Positions 51,501-61,942 of a stretch of DNA of 64,000 bases are shown one piece after another. The stretch's first letter is position 1. The number at the start of each line of letters is the position of its first letter. The notes beneath the pieces were generated by a model. It searched no databases, had not been told where the DNA came from, and worked only from the letters and a program-made list of their open reading frames with translations. The stretch comes from Rotaria macrura (Eukaryota; Rotifera; Eurotatoria; Philodinida; Philodinidae), in NCBI GenBank assembly GCA_900239685.1, contig OENT01000389.1:60242-124241 (forward strand), given 5' to 3'. A program made the position numbers and the translations under genes.

Positions 51501-52968
51501 GTTATCAACTATTCATCTGAGTTCTTCTCAGAACATTCAAAATTGATTTGAGTTTCAATGATAAACATAACGTTACATTTGAAAGGAATCCATTTACATC
51601 TGGAAACATAGTCTTTTCATGCGACAGTCTTTCATATCCACGCATAACTGTCCATTAGTTTTTAATTCAAAAATATCTCTATCATGTAGATTCTACAGAA
51701 TTAGACATATCATAAAAGGATTTGAACTTGTAGCTTATTGTTGCGTGGATACTAGATTGTTTTTATGACGTTTTTCAAGCTAATGTAGTGTTTCTTGTTA
51801 GACAAAGCTTATTTATTTTCGAATTTGAATATGAGATACTGAACAGAGGTATTCTCTATTGTAAATCGCTTGCTCAGAAACTTACCGATCACGTCTATGT
51901 GCTATGATTCTTCAGGAATATTTCTATGACTGCAATAGAGGAGTGTGTACTTATTTTTTGAAACTATTCCTAACTCATCACGACGTCCACGAATTACACA
52001 TGGTTAAACTAAAAGCGGTTATATAGCTGGTAGATATTTCTCCTGAATCTTGTAATGTTCACGTCACATGCTCCCAATTAGCAACGTGACTTGTTTCTAG
52101 TATGAAAAATATATAGCCATCCGATATTTATTTACGACATTCATTTTTTATGTGATAGAATAAATTTAGGATTTCACTCTGTTATTCATTTTTGACAAAA
52201 CCTGATATGTTGTACTTAGACTAAATTTAATATAAGTACAGTTAAATGCAACTCGGATATAACAGCAGCGAATTTCAAGAGCTATTTGAGTCTACTCGTT
52301 AGTAAATGTTTACGAAAAGAATATTAAATGGAACGTGGATGAACTGCCCTCTGGCTACTGTAGAACTCACAAGAGTATTTCTTATAGAGAATTTTTAATT
52401 TCTATGTATAGCATCGGTCAAGATTACTAATTAGATGAGAGTTCATATCGAAAATAGCTGTCATCTGACAGTTGCATTATTGTAAAAGAAATATTCTATT
52501 CTAATTAGTTACAACACAATTCAGGATGGAATACAATCTCATTACGTCATCAACAATCTTTAAAATCCTCTGAGAAAATATCTAGGTAATTTGTAACAAT
52601 CAATCTAGTCTTATAATGACAGGCCACTTTTGTTTCTATTGAAGATTACCAAGAATAATTCGACAAAAATTATCTCAAATGCTTGATCCGCCAACTTCAT
52701 TAGGAAATGATTGGCGTATGTTTGCGAGCAATTTACTCGGAATTAAGTAAGCAAATTTATGATTTCATATAGCTTTTGATTTCTGTAAAAACATTTCTTA
52801 TTTAGTTATTTGCAATATTTTGCTACGAAGTCGAGTCCAACTGAACATTTATTAACATTGTGGGATGCTCGACAAGAATCACTTGTTAATATGATTAATG
52901 TACTTAATCAAATAGGTCGTAGTGATGCTGCCTGTATTATTATAACACATATGAATATTACACATTGA
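45531..52968 (+). CDS. unc5: UNC5-type netrin receptor
   Basis: Twelve exons are recognised: 45531-45720, 45782-45923, 46503-46606, 47054-47234, 47309-47503, 47563-47757, 48304-48441, 48510-48662, 49740-50431, 50495-50974, 52645-52746, 52806-52968. Two Ig domains (PQYLLEPKSSFIFENLPVKL; LRCRPPSGNPYP, DAGNYTCIASN) are followed by three thrombospondin type-1 repeats (GWSEWQAFSDC; FSEWSSWSNC; YSNWTNWSTC), one per exon. A transmembrane helix (GFGALIFLLLTVLLIII) precedes the basic CCRRRRR. The cytoplasmic part has ZU5 (GCHLEIPHTGVSLTIPEDAV), UPA and a death domain (LGNDWRMFASNLLG, YFATKSSPTEHLL). UNC5 proteins mediate axon repulsion by netrin and can signal apoptosis. The N-terminus is not certain (see 45132-45208). 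The junction 50974 to 52645 does not keep frame, so one exon is missing from this model. Confidence 0.92.
46396..46434. repeat. ATC then GAA microsatellites in an unc5 intron
   Basis: About eight ATC units run into a short AAG/GAA tract inside the 579-bp intron before the second Ig exon. Simple repeat, no coding sense. Confidence 0.85.
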
Positions 52969-55900
52969 TTGAATAATTAACGGTGCAATGACAAGACGGG
53001 CAACAGCGATATTTTCTTCTTCTAATTTTAGTCTTGTGACGAACTCTTTTGTCGGTATTTTTATATGTCTTTATTGATGTATTATACGTTTTGTTGTTTG
53101 ATTTTCTCCTCGCTTTTTTTCATTCTTTTTAGTAATAAAGAAACATCATATCTATGCCGAATAAGTTTAAGCATATTCCATTTTATCATTTTTCAGTTCT
53201 TATAGAATGTTCAGTTGTAATTCGAGCTTGGCCAAGAAAACTTCAAATTGAGATTTTTCGTAAGACATAAACATCATCGTTGAGAAGAAATTGCATAGGT
53301 TCATGGCTATAAGTATATCTTCTCTGTAACCATAGATTATGAATAAGGATACGCACTAAACACATACGATTGATATGGAAAAACTTTCAAACTATTTTGT
53401 TTGTCAATTGAAAATTTACTACACCAGTAAGCAAGGATATATAATTTGCATTAGGGTACTACTGATATGTACGAGCCAACGGAAGTGTTCATAATCAAAT
53501 AATAAAAACATGTCGAACAACTATATGAGTAAGGTAAATATCACAGATTAGGATTTATATGCAAATCAAGATATCTGTCTAAAGCCCATAATGTTTTAAG
53601 TAGATTCACAAGAAATCTAGTATCATACCATTCGATGAGGAGCATCGTGCGTGCTAGTGATGTAACATACTAACGTTAAACGAAGATTAAGATGTTCTTC
53701 TAGTCTAGCTGACTAAGGACATCTGCTTGAATAGCAGAACGTGTGGGTTCGAGTCGCACGAAGTTCATTTTTTCTTCGTTCTAACAGATAACACCAGTGA
53801 CACTGCTTGTTTCATTCGTTCTATACACATGAGAGTTAGCTATCGCTCATGTCATATCTGTCATCGAAGATCAGATTCATAACAGTATTTTTCGTAAATC
53901 AACTTTTTCAGAAATCACAAAACAAGAAACAATCGATAACATTAATTTGATTACTGATCGAACAGTTTTCATCATTTTTAATTAAATACAAAGGCAAACT
54001 TGATTAGTATCGAGTACAACTTATATATTTGTTCAGTCTATCCATAGTCCTGCAAACCATCTTCTGTTAAAAGAGACGGTAGTACAAGAATTGACACAAA
54101 CATGACGAATTGGATAAGTAAGTAATATCTTAAACTATCTCATAGTGTTGACGTTGCTGATTTTTTGAAAAACTCGATAGTAAATCGTGTGATCAAGCAA
54201 AGCTATTAAGTGACCAATTTCTAATTAGAAGTAATAATAGCACTGACTAATAGTAAAACATTTTTCGAATCATTCCTATTGTTGAACGAAAGTAACTATG
54301 AAATTAGGTAAGTTAACTAATGAAACTCATAAACGTTCTGTTTTTAATACTCAAAAAAGAAAAACTTAATTTTCTCTATTCTCTGTTCGAATACGCAGCA
54401 AGTTTTCATGAGATCATTGAGAATCAGTGCATTGATGTTTTTTTTTATGATCGTGTCTCTTGAAGAATAATTTCATCGAATTCCTCATTTTATATTAACA
54501 TGTATTAAAAAAGAAAAAACGCAACAATGATTTAGTAATTACTATGAATCGTGACATATTGATTAATAGAAAGATATCTCTGAAATCTTAAAATGAAAAC
54601 ATTATAGTTCGAATTTACGAAAAGTAAAGTTCCCTTTCATTTATTTAGCGATATAAAACAAACAACTCAATCAAAAAGAGTTCGTTGTATGTGAAGATCT
54701 TTAAGATGCTGCTCATATATATATATAACTCGGTGGTTGTGTTAAAAATTGAATTTCTCCCATTGGTATATTTTGAATTATTATATGAAAATAATGGGTC
54801 TGTTTTAGAAAAAGGATCATTCTTTCTTGGACTGAATCTGATTAGATGAAGAGACCATAATTAATTTGTAGTCGTCAAAGAAACATTTGTATTCTAGTTT
54901 TCAAAGCATGATTTTAATTTCACAAACAATTACCAAATAGAATAAACTTTCTTCATATGATATACATATGTCCATCATGTATCGTCGATATTATCGTGAA
55001 GAAAATTTTCCTTCAATCAAGAATTATCAATCTTATCATATATGAAAGTTGCCTGCATCTTTCTGTCTGTTATGTTCATAATCAATCTAAAGACACTTAA
55101 GTTAAAAAACTTATTAAATAAATTGTGGTACAATTTTATTAATCATCGAATGAATCAATCATTTGACGGGTAATGTCATTCGGTAGAATTAGATATATTT
55201 AATGATGGAACCTTCCGGTAAGATTCAACCAATTGTAAAACTTTGAATGAAATATTGGATGTTTTATCTTTGTTATTGTTCAATAAACCTTGTCGAGTTT
55301 CTACAATTTTCATTACTGACTAACTGATTTAAACGAGTTTTCTATGATTAGAATTAGAATTGATCTAATACTGATTTTAGTGTTACGAGTAAGTTTATGT
55401 ATGCTTTTCAAAACACACTTGTTGATTGTTGCGTTGTTGGCTGTCTTTCATTGTATTTTCGAATAAACTCATTAGTTGTTCTTTCAAGCCTTCTATTTGA
55501 ATTAAACTCGCCTTTTGTATTTCAGTTTTGATTTGATCCAGATCTATTGTTTCGATAAATAACCCGAGTTTCGACGATTACCATAAATGAATGTGAAGTA
55601 GGACTTTTAATCTCTTATTTTCCTATTGAAGATATCGATTTTCTTGACAAACTCGAACGTACTCTTTCAATAACTATATATAGGTTCTCGTTCTTAATAA
55701 ATCAAACTTAATCCGGATCGATGCTGCTATTGTATTCTAATTTGAATAAAGTGTTCACTTTGTTTTGTAAATTACAGCTTTACTAACCACAAATATTTGT
55801 TTCATTTTATCGAAACTATCCAATGCAGAAATAATACACACCTCTCTTCAATTATGATTGGAAAATACTTACGCACCTATCATTTATTAGTCTTGAAAAT

Positions 55901-56026
55901 GAATATTAAAATTTTCAACTGTACATAAAACAGAGTATAAGGTTTTTACATCAACTAATGATTACATTTAAAAATACAAATATTTCATTTTAGATAATGA
56001 AATTATTTTTTTATATTGTATAATAA
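52969..56026. other. 3-kb intergenic region with a tRNA-like sequence
   Basis: Contains the tRNA-Phe-like sequence at 53694-53767 and an AT dinucleotide run near 54714-54727. No exon with a family signature is seen. The left end is the 3' flank of unc5; the right end is the promoter of the PDZ gene. Confidence 0.4.
53694..53767 (+). tRNA. tRNA-Phe(GAA)-like gene or pseudogene
   Basis: A 74-base cloverleaf can be drawn. The acceptor GTTCTTC/GAAGTTC has five of seven pairs. The D stem GTCT/GGAC has four pairs. The anticodon stem TCTGC/GCAGA is perfect, with loop TTGAATA (anticodon GAA). The T stem GTGGG/CGCAC has one mismatch and loop TTCGAGT, and the discriminator is A. The A-box TAGTCTAGCTG matches the consensus fully, and the B-box GGTTCGAGTCG fails only at the last base. 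A T run follows at 53768-53773, a possible Pol III stop. Mismatches and a T where position 37 is normally a purine argue for a decayed copy. There is no intron. Confidence 0.45.
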
Positions 56027-56514
56027 ATGGAATTTAAAAGTATGGTATCTTTTAAAGCCAGAACTATTAATTTAGTAGAATTTCTTTAGACGTACTTGTC
56101 AAATTGAAAACAAATGATTTGCTTCATTTACCATCAAATGTTAATATCAAACAGCTTACTGTTGATCCAAGTGAGCATATCATTGGAAAATAGAATAGAT
56201 TTTTATAGTTTTGTGTTCGATAAGATAAATTTCAAGATTCTGATGTCATGCTAATTTGCTACAAAATTCAATTGATAAGAAAAGGCGATGATTTGTTCGC
56301 TTATTTATTCAAAAATGTTAATCCAACTAGTGTTTGGTATGATATGAATATCCGTGATGGTGATCGTTTGATTACTTTGAATGAACACGACGTAACACAA
56401 TTATCCTACGAAAATGTTTATTCAATAATCATCGAAAAACGAATTCCATTCAGTTGTCAAGTAGTCTGGCATCCAGAGCTGTACATGGCTTTAGGTGCGC
56501 ATTCATCGGCTTAG
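56027..56514 (+). CDS. Small single-PDZ protein
   Basis: Three exons (56027-56039, 56090-56170, 56237-56514) join in phase to 123 residues, with introns of 50 and 66 bp. Nearly the whole chain is one PDZ-like fold: strand VMLICYKIQLIRKG, carboxylate-loop region DDLFAYLFKNV, then NIRDGDRLITLNEHDVTQLS, which matches the GD-x-I/L-x-x-(V/L)-N core and helix B start, and the final strand FSCQVVW. A canonical GLGF-type loop is not obvious, so peptide binding may be weak or altered. There is no signal peptide or membrane segment. TAX1BP3/TIP-1 is a known stand-alone PDZ protein of like size, but orthology cannot be claimed. The 13-base first coding exon (ATG GAA TTT AAA A|GTATGG) is inferred from phase. 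Confidence 0.7.
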
Positions 56515-57160
56515 GAGTTATATTTGAAAAGTTAAATAATTAAAGTCATATGTGATTAAAAAATTAAAGTAATCGCAATACACTAGTAATTATTGACAAA
56601 ATCATAAGCGATATTTGTCCAACGTGTTCTGTCTTTTGATAGATAATCTATCTCACATAGTCGATATCAAATACACATCTAATTTGATATTTTTAAATTC
56701 TTGGCAAGTTTTTATAAGAAATTGTACTCATCTATTTATTCGAGCCAAAGTTGTTAAAGATTCAATTTTTTCTTGATTTTGTCTGACTTGAAATATCAGC
56801 AGTTATTTGAATGTCTTTCGTATAAAATGACATACGTTCAATGATAAAAATACGGCATTTTCTATTTTCTGTCATTCTTATATTTTTAGGCAATTATTGG
56901 TCATAGAGATGAGATCGAAAGAAATTCTTGTTCCAAAAGAGATCGATCAAATTCTAGGCTATTTGCTTTTCTTGATTAGTGTAACATGAATCAACATTTC
57001 TCGTGTGTGAGAAGCCCAAGACCTTCATCATAAACTTGTCAGAGAGATGATTCTAAAATGATTTATGAATCATTTCAAGCAAGATAAATAACACAAAATG
57101 AGAGGATGAAATAGAAGAAAATATTTCGATGCTAAATATGAGGCCCAATTTTTTTTAGAA
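56515..57160. other. Gap between PDZ and radial-spoke genes
   Basis: AT-rich, with no exon or repeat recognised. Probably the PDZ 3' UTR and the radial-spoke gene promoter. Confidence 0.4.
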
Positions 57161-57173
57161 ATGAACACTGATG
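57161..57173 (+). CDS. Candidate first coding exon of RSPH4A/6A
   Basis: ATG AAC ACT GAT G followed by GTGTAAG could join in phase to the first certain exon at 57979 and give the start M-N-T-D-E-I-E-T. The 805-bp intron is longer than the others in this gene. It rests on phase and a fair donor only. Confidence 0.3.
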
Positions 57174-57978
57174 GTGTAAGAGTTCCTATATTTCGTTTTT
57201 GACTGTGATCCAAGAAATTCGATTCGTAAGTTTTTATCATTGATCATCGCGAGATATTGGGAATATGTAGAGTAAATGTTTGTCAGTCTCTCTCTCTTTC
57301 TCTCTCACGTCCAAATCATGCTTAAACCTCGGTTTGACAATTTATCATAAAAAAAATCATTCTATATTCTTTGTCATCTCATCTATGAGAGACAGAAATC
57401 CTATTGAATAACTCTGAATAGTAGGCATATTCTTAATTATTGGCTAGTGTTCTATAGATGAGAGAATATTTGAAGAAGTGAAAGAAGTATAATTAAGAAT
57501 GGATTTTTATTGGAAAATAAATATTGTTCACAGACATAGCCCTTCAATTATTGATAACATTTAACACAATCATTCAATGGCAACTATTATAATAAGAAGA
57601 ATATAAATGCTAAAGAGGCATACACTGAACAACAAGAAAATGTGCGATACGTACAATGGCGATTTAAGACATAAATAAGCTTGAGATTTTGTAATGGAAT
57701 AAACCAAGAAAATTTCTAAACAATAATTCTAGATTGAGACAGACATTTTCTTATCAATCAACGTATGTCCTAAGCACGTCTAATCGATATTCAATTTAAA
57801 GAATTTACTACAAAAATCGAATGAATCTCTTAAATTATACTTGTTATATAAGGCTATACATATAAGTATTTATTTGATTGACACAAATAAAAAATTGGAC
57901 GTCCAACTTTATGATGTTGTGCTGTCTCGTTGATAAAAATCAAAATTGATATTCAATGAACTTCACTTGTACTTTTAG

Positions 57979-60900
57979 AAATAGAAACATCTATTAATGG
58001 TAGGCATAATCAAGCAGACAATGATTCCAGTTTAGGACAAGCATCAAAACTTTTACTAGAAATACCACAGGGATTTTCTGATTACAAAACTCTCCTTGGC
58101 ATAGATACTTATGAACATTTAACATATACTCTTCGTTATCTTTTTGATTATCATCCAAAAGAACCATACAGAACATTTGAAGGACTTTGTAAAAACCAAA
58201 ATGACAAACAAAAAGAACTATTCAATGAAAATAACGAAGATTCTAATTCATCGGGTCAAAGACAACTCACTCTTCTTTCGGTATGAGAAAATTCTCATGC
58301 ATTTTCTTTGAATTTAATTTTTTTAAAGAATTCTTCAACAATACAAGGTGATCCTGAAGAAACAATGACAAACATATTAGAGTTAGACTTCTTATTCGCA
58401 CAAGTTGGCATCGGCTTAAATAAAAATGAAATCTATTGGTATGAAAAACATCAATCATCTTAAATTTCGAACTTTGATTGATATTTTACATTCAAAAGGA
58501 TCTGGCTTTCAATGAAAGCATTATTAAGGGAAAAAACTACCATCGATAAACTTCGCTTTTGGGGAAAGATTTTTGGCGTCAAAAATAACTATTACATAGC
58601 TGAAGCTGATTTCAATATATTTGATGATGTTGATATGAATGATTCTGAATTTGTTAAATATCAAGAAAGAATTTCATTTGAAGACGACAATGAAACTGAG
58701 GATAGTACCATAAATTTTAATGACAAAGTACCACCGGAAACAATTGGTGATGGTGTAAATCAAAAAGTCTTCTATGTATCGACTGGAAGTAAGACTATTT
58801 TCGAACGATTGTTCTCTCATTGCATGATCTCTAAGTCGATCAACCCTTCGTACAATTACCCATGGTAACGCCAGAACAAATCGAACGATCACGTCGAATT
58901 CAACAATTCTTTACTGGTGATCTCGAAGCTCCCGTAATATTTCAATCAGATTTCCCTGGCCAAGAAAAACATTTGTTACGTGCACAAATCCAACGAATTT
59001 CTGCTGGAACTCAAGTCTGGTGGAGTGTTTTTGTTTTAGTTTTTATTACAATCATGCTCCTGGTTTTTACAGATCGGTCCGAAAGACTATTTCAAAATTT
59101 ATAATAACGATGAAGAAGAAATGGATGATGAAACAATCGAGCGTATGTAAATGAGAACCTAGTAACAATTAATCTGAAATGTTTGAAAATTCTAGCTCAT
59201 CTAATGAAATTCGATATAAATACAGAATTCCAAGGAAATACTCTTGAAGATCTTGCTTTCACAAATGGTCAATATTGGGTCCACGGTGAGAAAAGACGAT
59301 GTTAGATAGTCTTCAATAAAGTTTTCTGCTAGATGTCGCTTATGTTTATGAGCAAGGTCGAAATGTATATATTGATCGTAAGTTGAACGAATTATCACGA
59401 TCCCTACAACATACTGTGATTCGAAGGAAGTAATCAGAGTCATCATGAAGAAAACTCGATGAAGTCAAAAGTAGCTTTTGAACGTACACCTGATTTATTA
59501 TCTCCTATTAGTGATGATCTTCCAATACGTGGATTATATCCTGCATGGTCCATAGGTATAGCTTCTACTCTTGTTCCTGAACATTCGTTGATCTGTGCTC
59601 GATCGAATCGATGGCCAGGTTCGTATTTATTTTCTGCCTTACGATTCCTACTAAATTGTTTTGACCATAAGATAGAAAAATCAAAGAAAATCCATTAGGA
59701 AGCAGTAGACAAAAAACAACATGTAGATTCTAAACACTTGAATTAATACTGAGAATCAATTATTGATATAGGTGACATGGCTTCGTTCATCATGGATCCC
59801 ATTAATGGACGATGTCTAGTCGGATTCTCTGGGTATCATGAACGTTGCTAATATTATGACATATTGACGGATTAATTTTCTTCATGTTATTGACTGTTAC
59901 CGATTTCTATACTTCTCATGAGATTTTGACTACGACGAGAATCAAAAGAACCGCAGAAATCTATCTGAATGTAAAAAGAATGAATTGCTTTCTTAGGAGA
60001 CTTCGCATTGCCGATGAAGTTGTTGTTCAGATGAAAGAACATTACAATTGTCAAAATAAAACCCATCATTTATCTAAAATAAATAAACAAGAGAGAAAAA
60101 TCGTTGTGATATACTGGAATCAGTGTTAGTCTAAAACGAAACCAGTTTTGTAGACCATCAAGTATCAGTCTTGGCATTCTGTCATCCCAAAAGTCAAATG
60201 TGTTCGTAGTGATGATTTTTTAGGTATCGACGATGAGAGATGAAACAGCTTCTGATCATCAACGTAGAATGATTATTGTACAATTGCTTGAAAGTTGATC
60301 AACGATTATACACAAGTACGCCACTAGAAGAGGTGCCTAAATCTATAGAGTTCATGTGTCCATATAGTTAATCATAATTGACCCAATATCAGTTTCTTTC
60401 AGTTCTATATTTTTATTAACATTGCATGCTTATAATCGGAACATGAGAATACGTGAAACAATAAAACGGCGTCTGTTGATGCGAAGAATTTCTCCTGGAA
60501 CAATAGCACTAATATAAAAATGTTATTTTGTTCTATTGTTACTCATTGGTTTCAATAATCATCACGATTTGCGGTGTTATTATTTAGATTACGAACGTAG
60601 ATAAAGAGGGAAACAAATAAGATTAGTCCCATGTTGTTTATTCGAATCGTCAGTTAATTCTATGCAAGAGATTGATTGTGTGATCAATAACTTGTTAAAC
60701 AATAGTATTTTTTCTCGACATATTTCCATGGAATTCACGTACTGCATCATTGAGTCATTCTCACTTGCTTTTAGACAAAGCTTATCTATTATGCATATCG
60801 AATCAATTATTATTATTTTTGTAGGCTCTTTTACTGTTGGAGATCGTTATCGATTTAAAAATATCTATATTGGTTGGGGCATCAAAAATTTTCAAGAGAG

Positions 60901-61069
60901 TCATCAAGCAAACATGATTGATTTATTGCCAGCAAGCGAATATGAATTGCCATTGATAGAAACAAATGATCCAACAAAAGAAGAGGAAGAAGAAGACAAT
61001 GAACTATTTAAATCACCTACATTATTATCACCATACGAAGATGAAGAATTTGAAGAGCATATTGAGTAG
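57979..61069 (+). CDS. RSPH4A: Radial spoke head protein 4A/6A
   Basis: Nine exons (57979-58280, 58329-58438, 58499-58788, 58836-59014, 59073-59142, 59196-59285, 59333-59377, 59427-59618, 60825-61069) join in phase; with the proposed first exon they give 511 residues. Family motifs appear in order: [20 protein letters not shown], the acidic stretch, [61 protein letters not shown] and FKNIYIGWG, then an acidic tail. The protein is part of the radial spoke head that links outer doublets to the central pair in motile 9+2 cilia. It is shorter than the ~716-residue vertebrate paralogues, mainly at the N-terminus. Exon 58836-59014 must end at a poor donor (GTCTGG), because the nearby GTGGAG would create a stop. 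The last intron is 1.2 kb. Confidence 0.92.
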
Positions 61070-61120
61070 AGTAAAATTTGATTTAAATAAAGAGACATTC
61101 AGCATAAAGAAAAACTCGAA

Positions 61121-61942
61121 TTAGAAGAATAGAACTATAAAAAATGTCGTAAAAAATATATTGATACTATCGATCTGGACTACACGATTACTCAAATTAA
61201 TGTTATACGGTATACGCTCCCAGTTCACGCCAAAACTATTCGAATCGCTTGCATTTGAGTTTAGCTTCGATGAATTTTCATCAATCTCATTGTCATCTAG
61301 TGAATCTTTCGTGATGTAAACTGGTAATTTTTCTTGAAATTTCTTTTCAACAGAGGCACCAATAGTTGTTGACGTATATTCCTGTGCAGTGGCACCAGTT
61401 ATTGTTGTTATCAGTAGTCTTGAAGCAGAAAATACTTCAGGGCGAGGAGATGTTGAAACTCTTCTGTGTGGTGTGGGCGGTGGGGGCGACGTTACTGATT
61501 GAAAAAATCAACAAAAGAAAGATTAATAATTTTGTAAATGTAGTTTTATTTTCATACATGGCATTGAATTACATAAATTTGAACGACAGCATGTTTCAAT
61601 GGCGACACGACTATGCAGTGAAATATCATTGGGTGTGCAATAACGATTGGCACATGTTCGATAAGGTTGCGTACCAAGAAAACCGGCCTTTAAATTATTA
61701 AAAAAATTTAAAATCGATGTATTTTTTTATTTCGAAATAAGTTTTACCCAACATAATTGTGTTCTTTTATTGCAAACAATTTTTTTGTCATCATTATTTG
61801 TTATTATGTCGCAATCCGCACCTTTACATGAATAACATATAAGGTTGTCATTTTCTTTTAAGTTCAATACGATATCCGATGCAAATAAATGAATTATAGA
61901 CACTTCAATTAGGAATACGAATTGAAATAATCGATACGACAT
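61121..61942 (-). CDS. Ly6-type protein with Ser/Thr/Pro stalk and hydrophobic tail
   Basis: Three exons (61942-61748, 61687-61558, 61494-61121) join in phase to 232 residues; the introns are 60 and 63 bp. A signal peptide covers about residues 1-22. The Ly6 domain has ten cysteines: LICYSCKGADC, then QLCW| at the first splice, RTCANRYC and the diagnostic TCCRSNLCNS. Exon 3 adds ~125 open codons: a proline run (TSPPPPTPHRR), a Ser/Thr- and acid-rich stretch, and a C-terminal hydrophobic run (INIFFTTFFIVLFF) ending the chain, as expected for a GPI signal or membrane anchor. If intron 2 were retained, the protein would stop shortly after the CN motif (MPCMKIKLHLQNY). Its stop lies 51 bp from that of the convergent radial-spoke gene. 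Function unknown; surface display inferred. Confidence 0.8.

Noticed and set aside
58674..58892. Minus-strand frame across the radial-spoke exon
   Set aside because: Antisense shadow; the plus strand carries the conserved RSPH4A motifs.
59772..59852. Open segment after an acceptor ([14 protein letters not shown]...) inside the last RSPH4A intron
   Set aside because: It runs into a stop and does not fit the family; the exon at 60825 continues RSNRWPG correctly into the conserved YIGWG segment.
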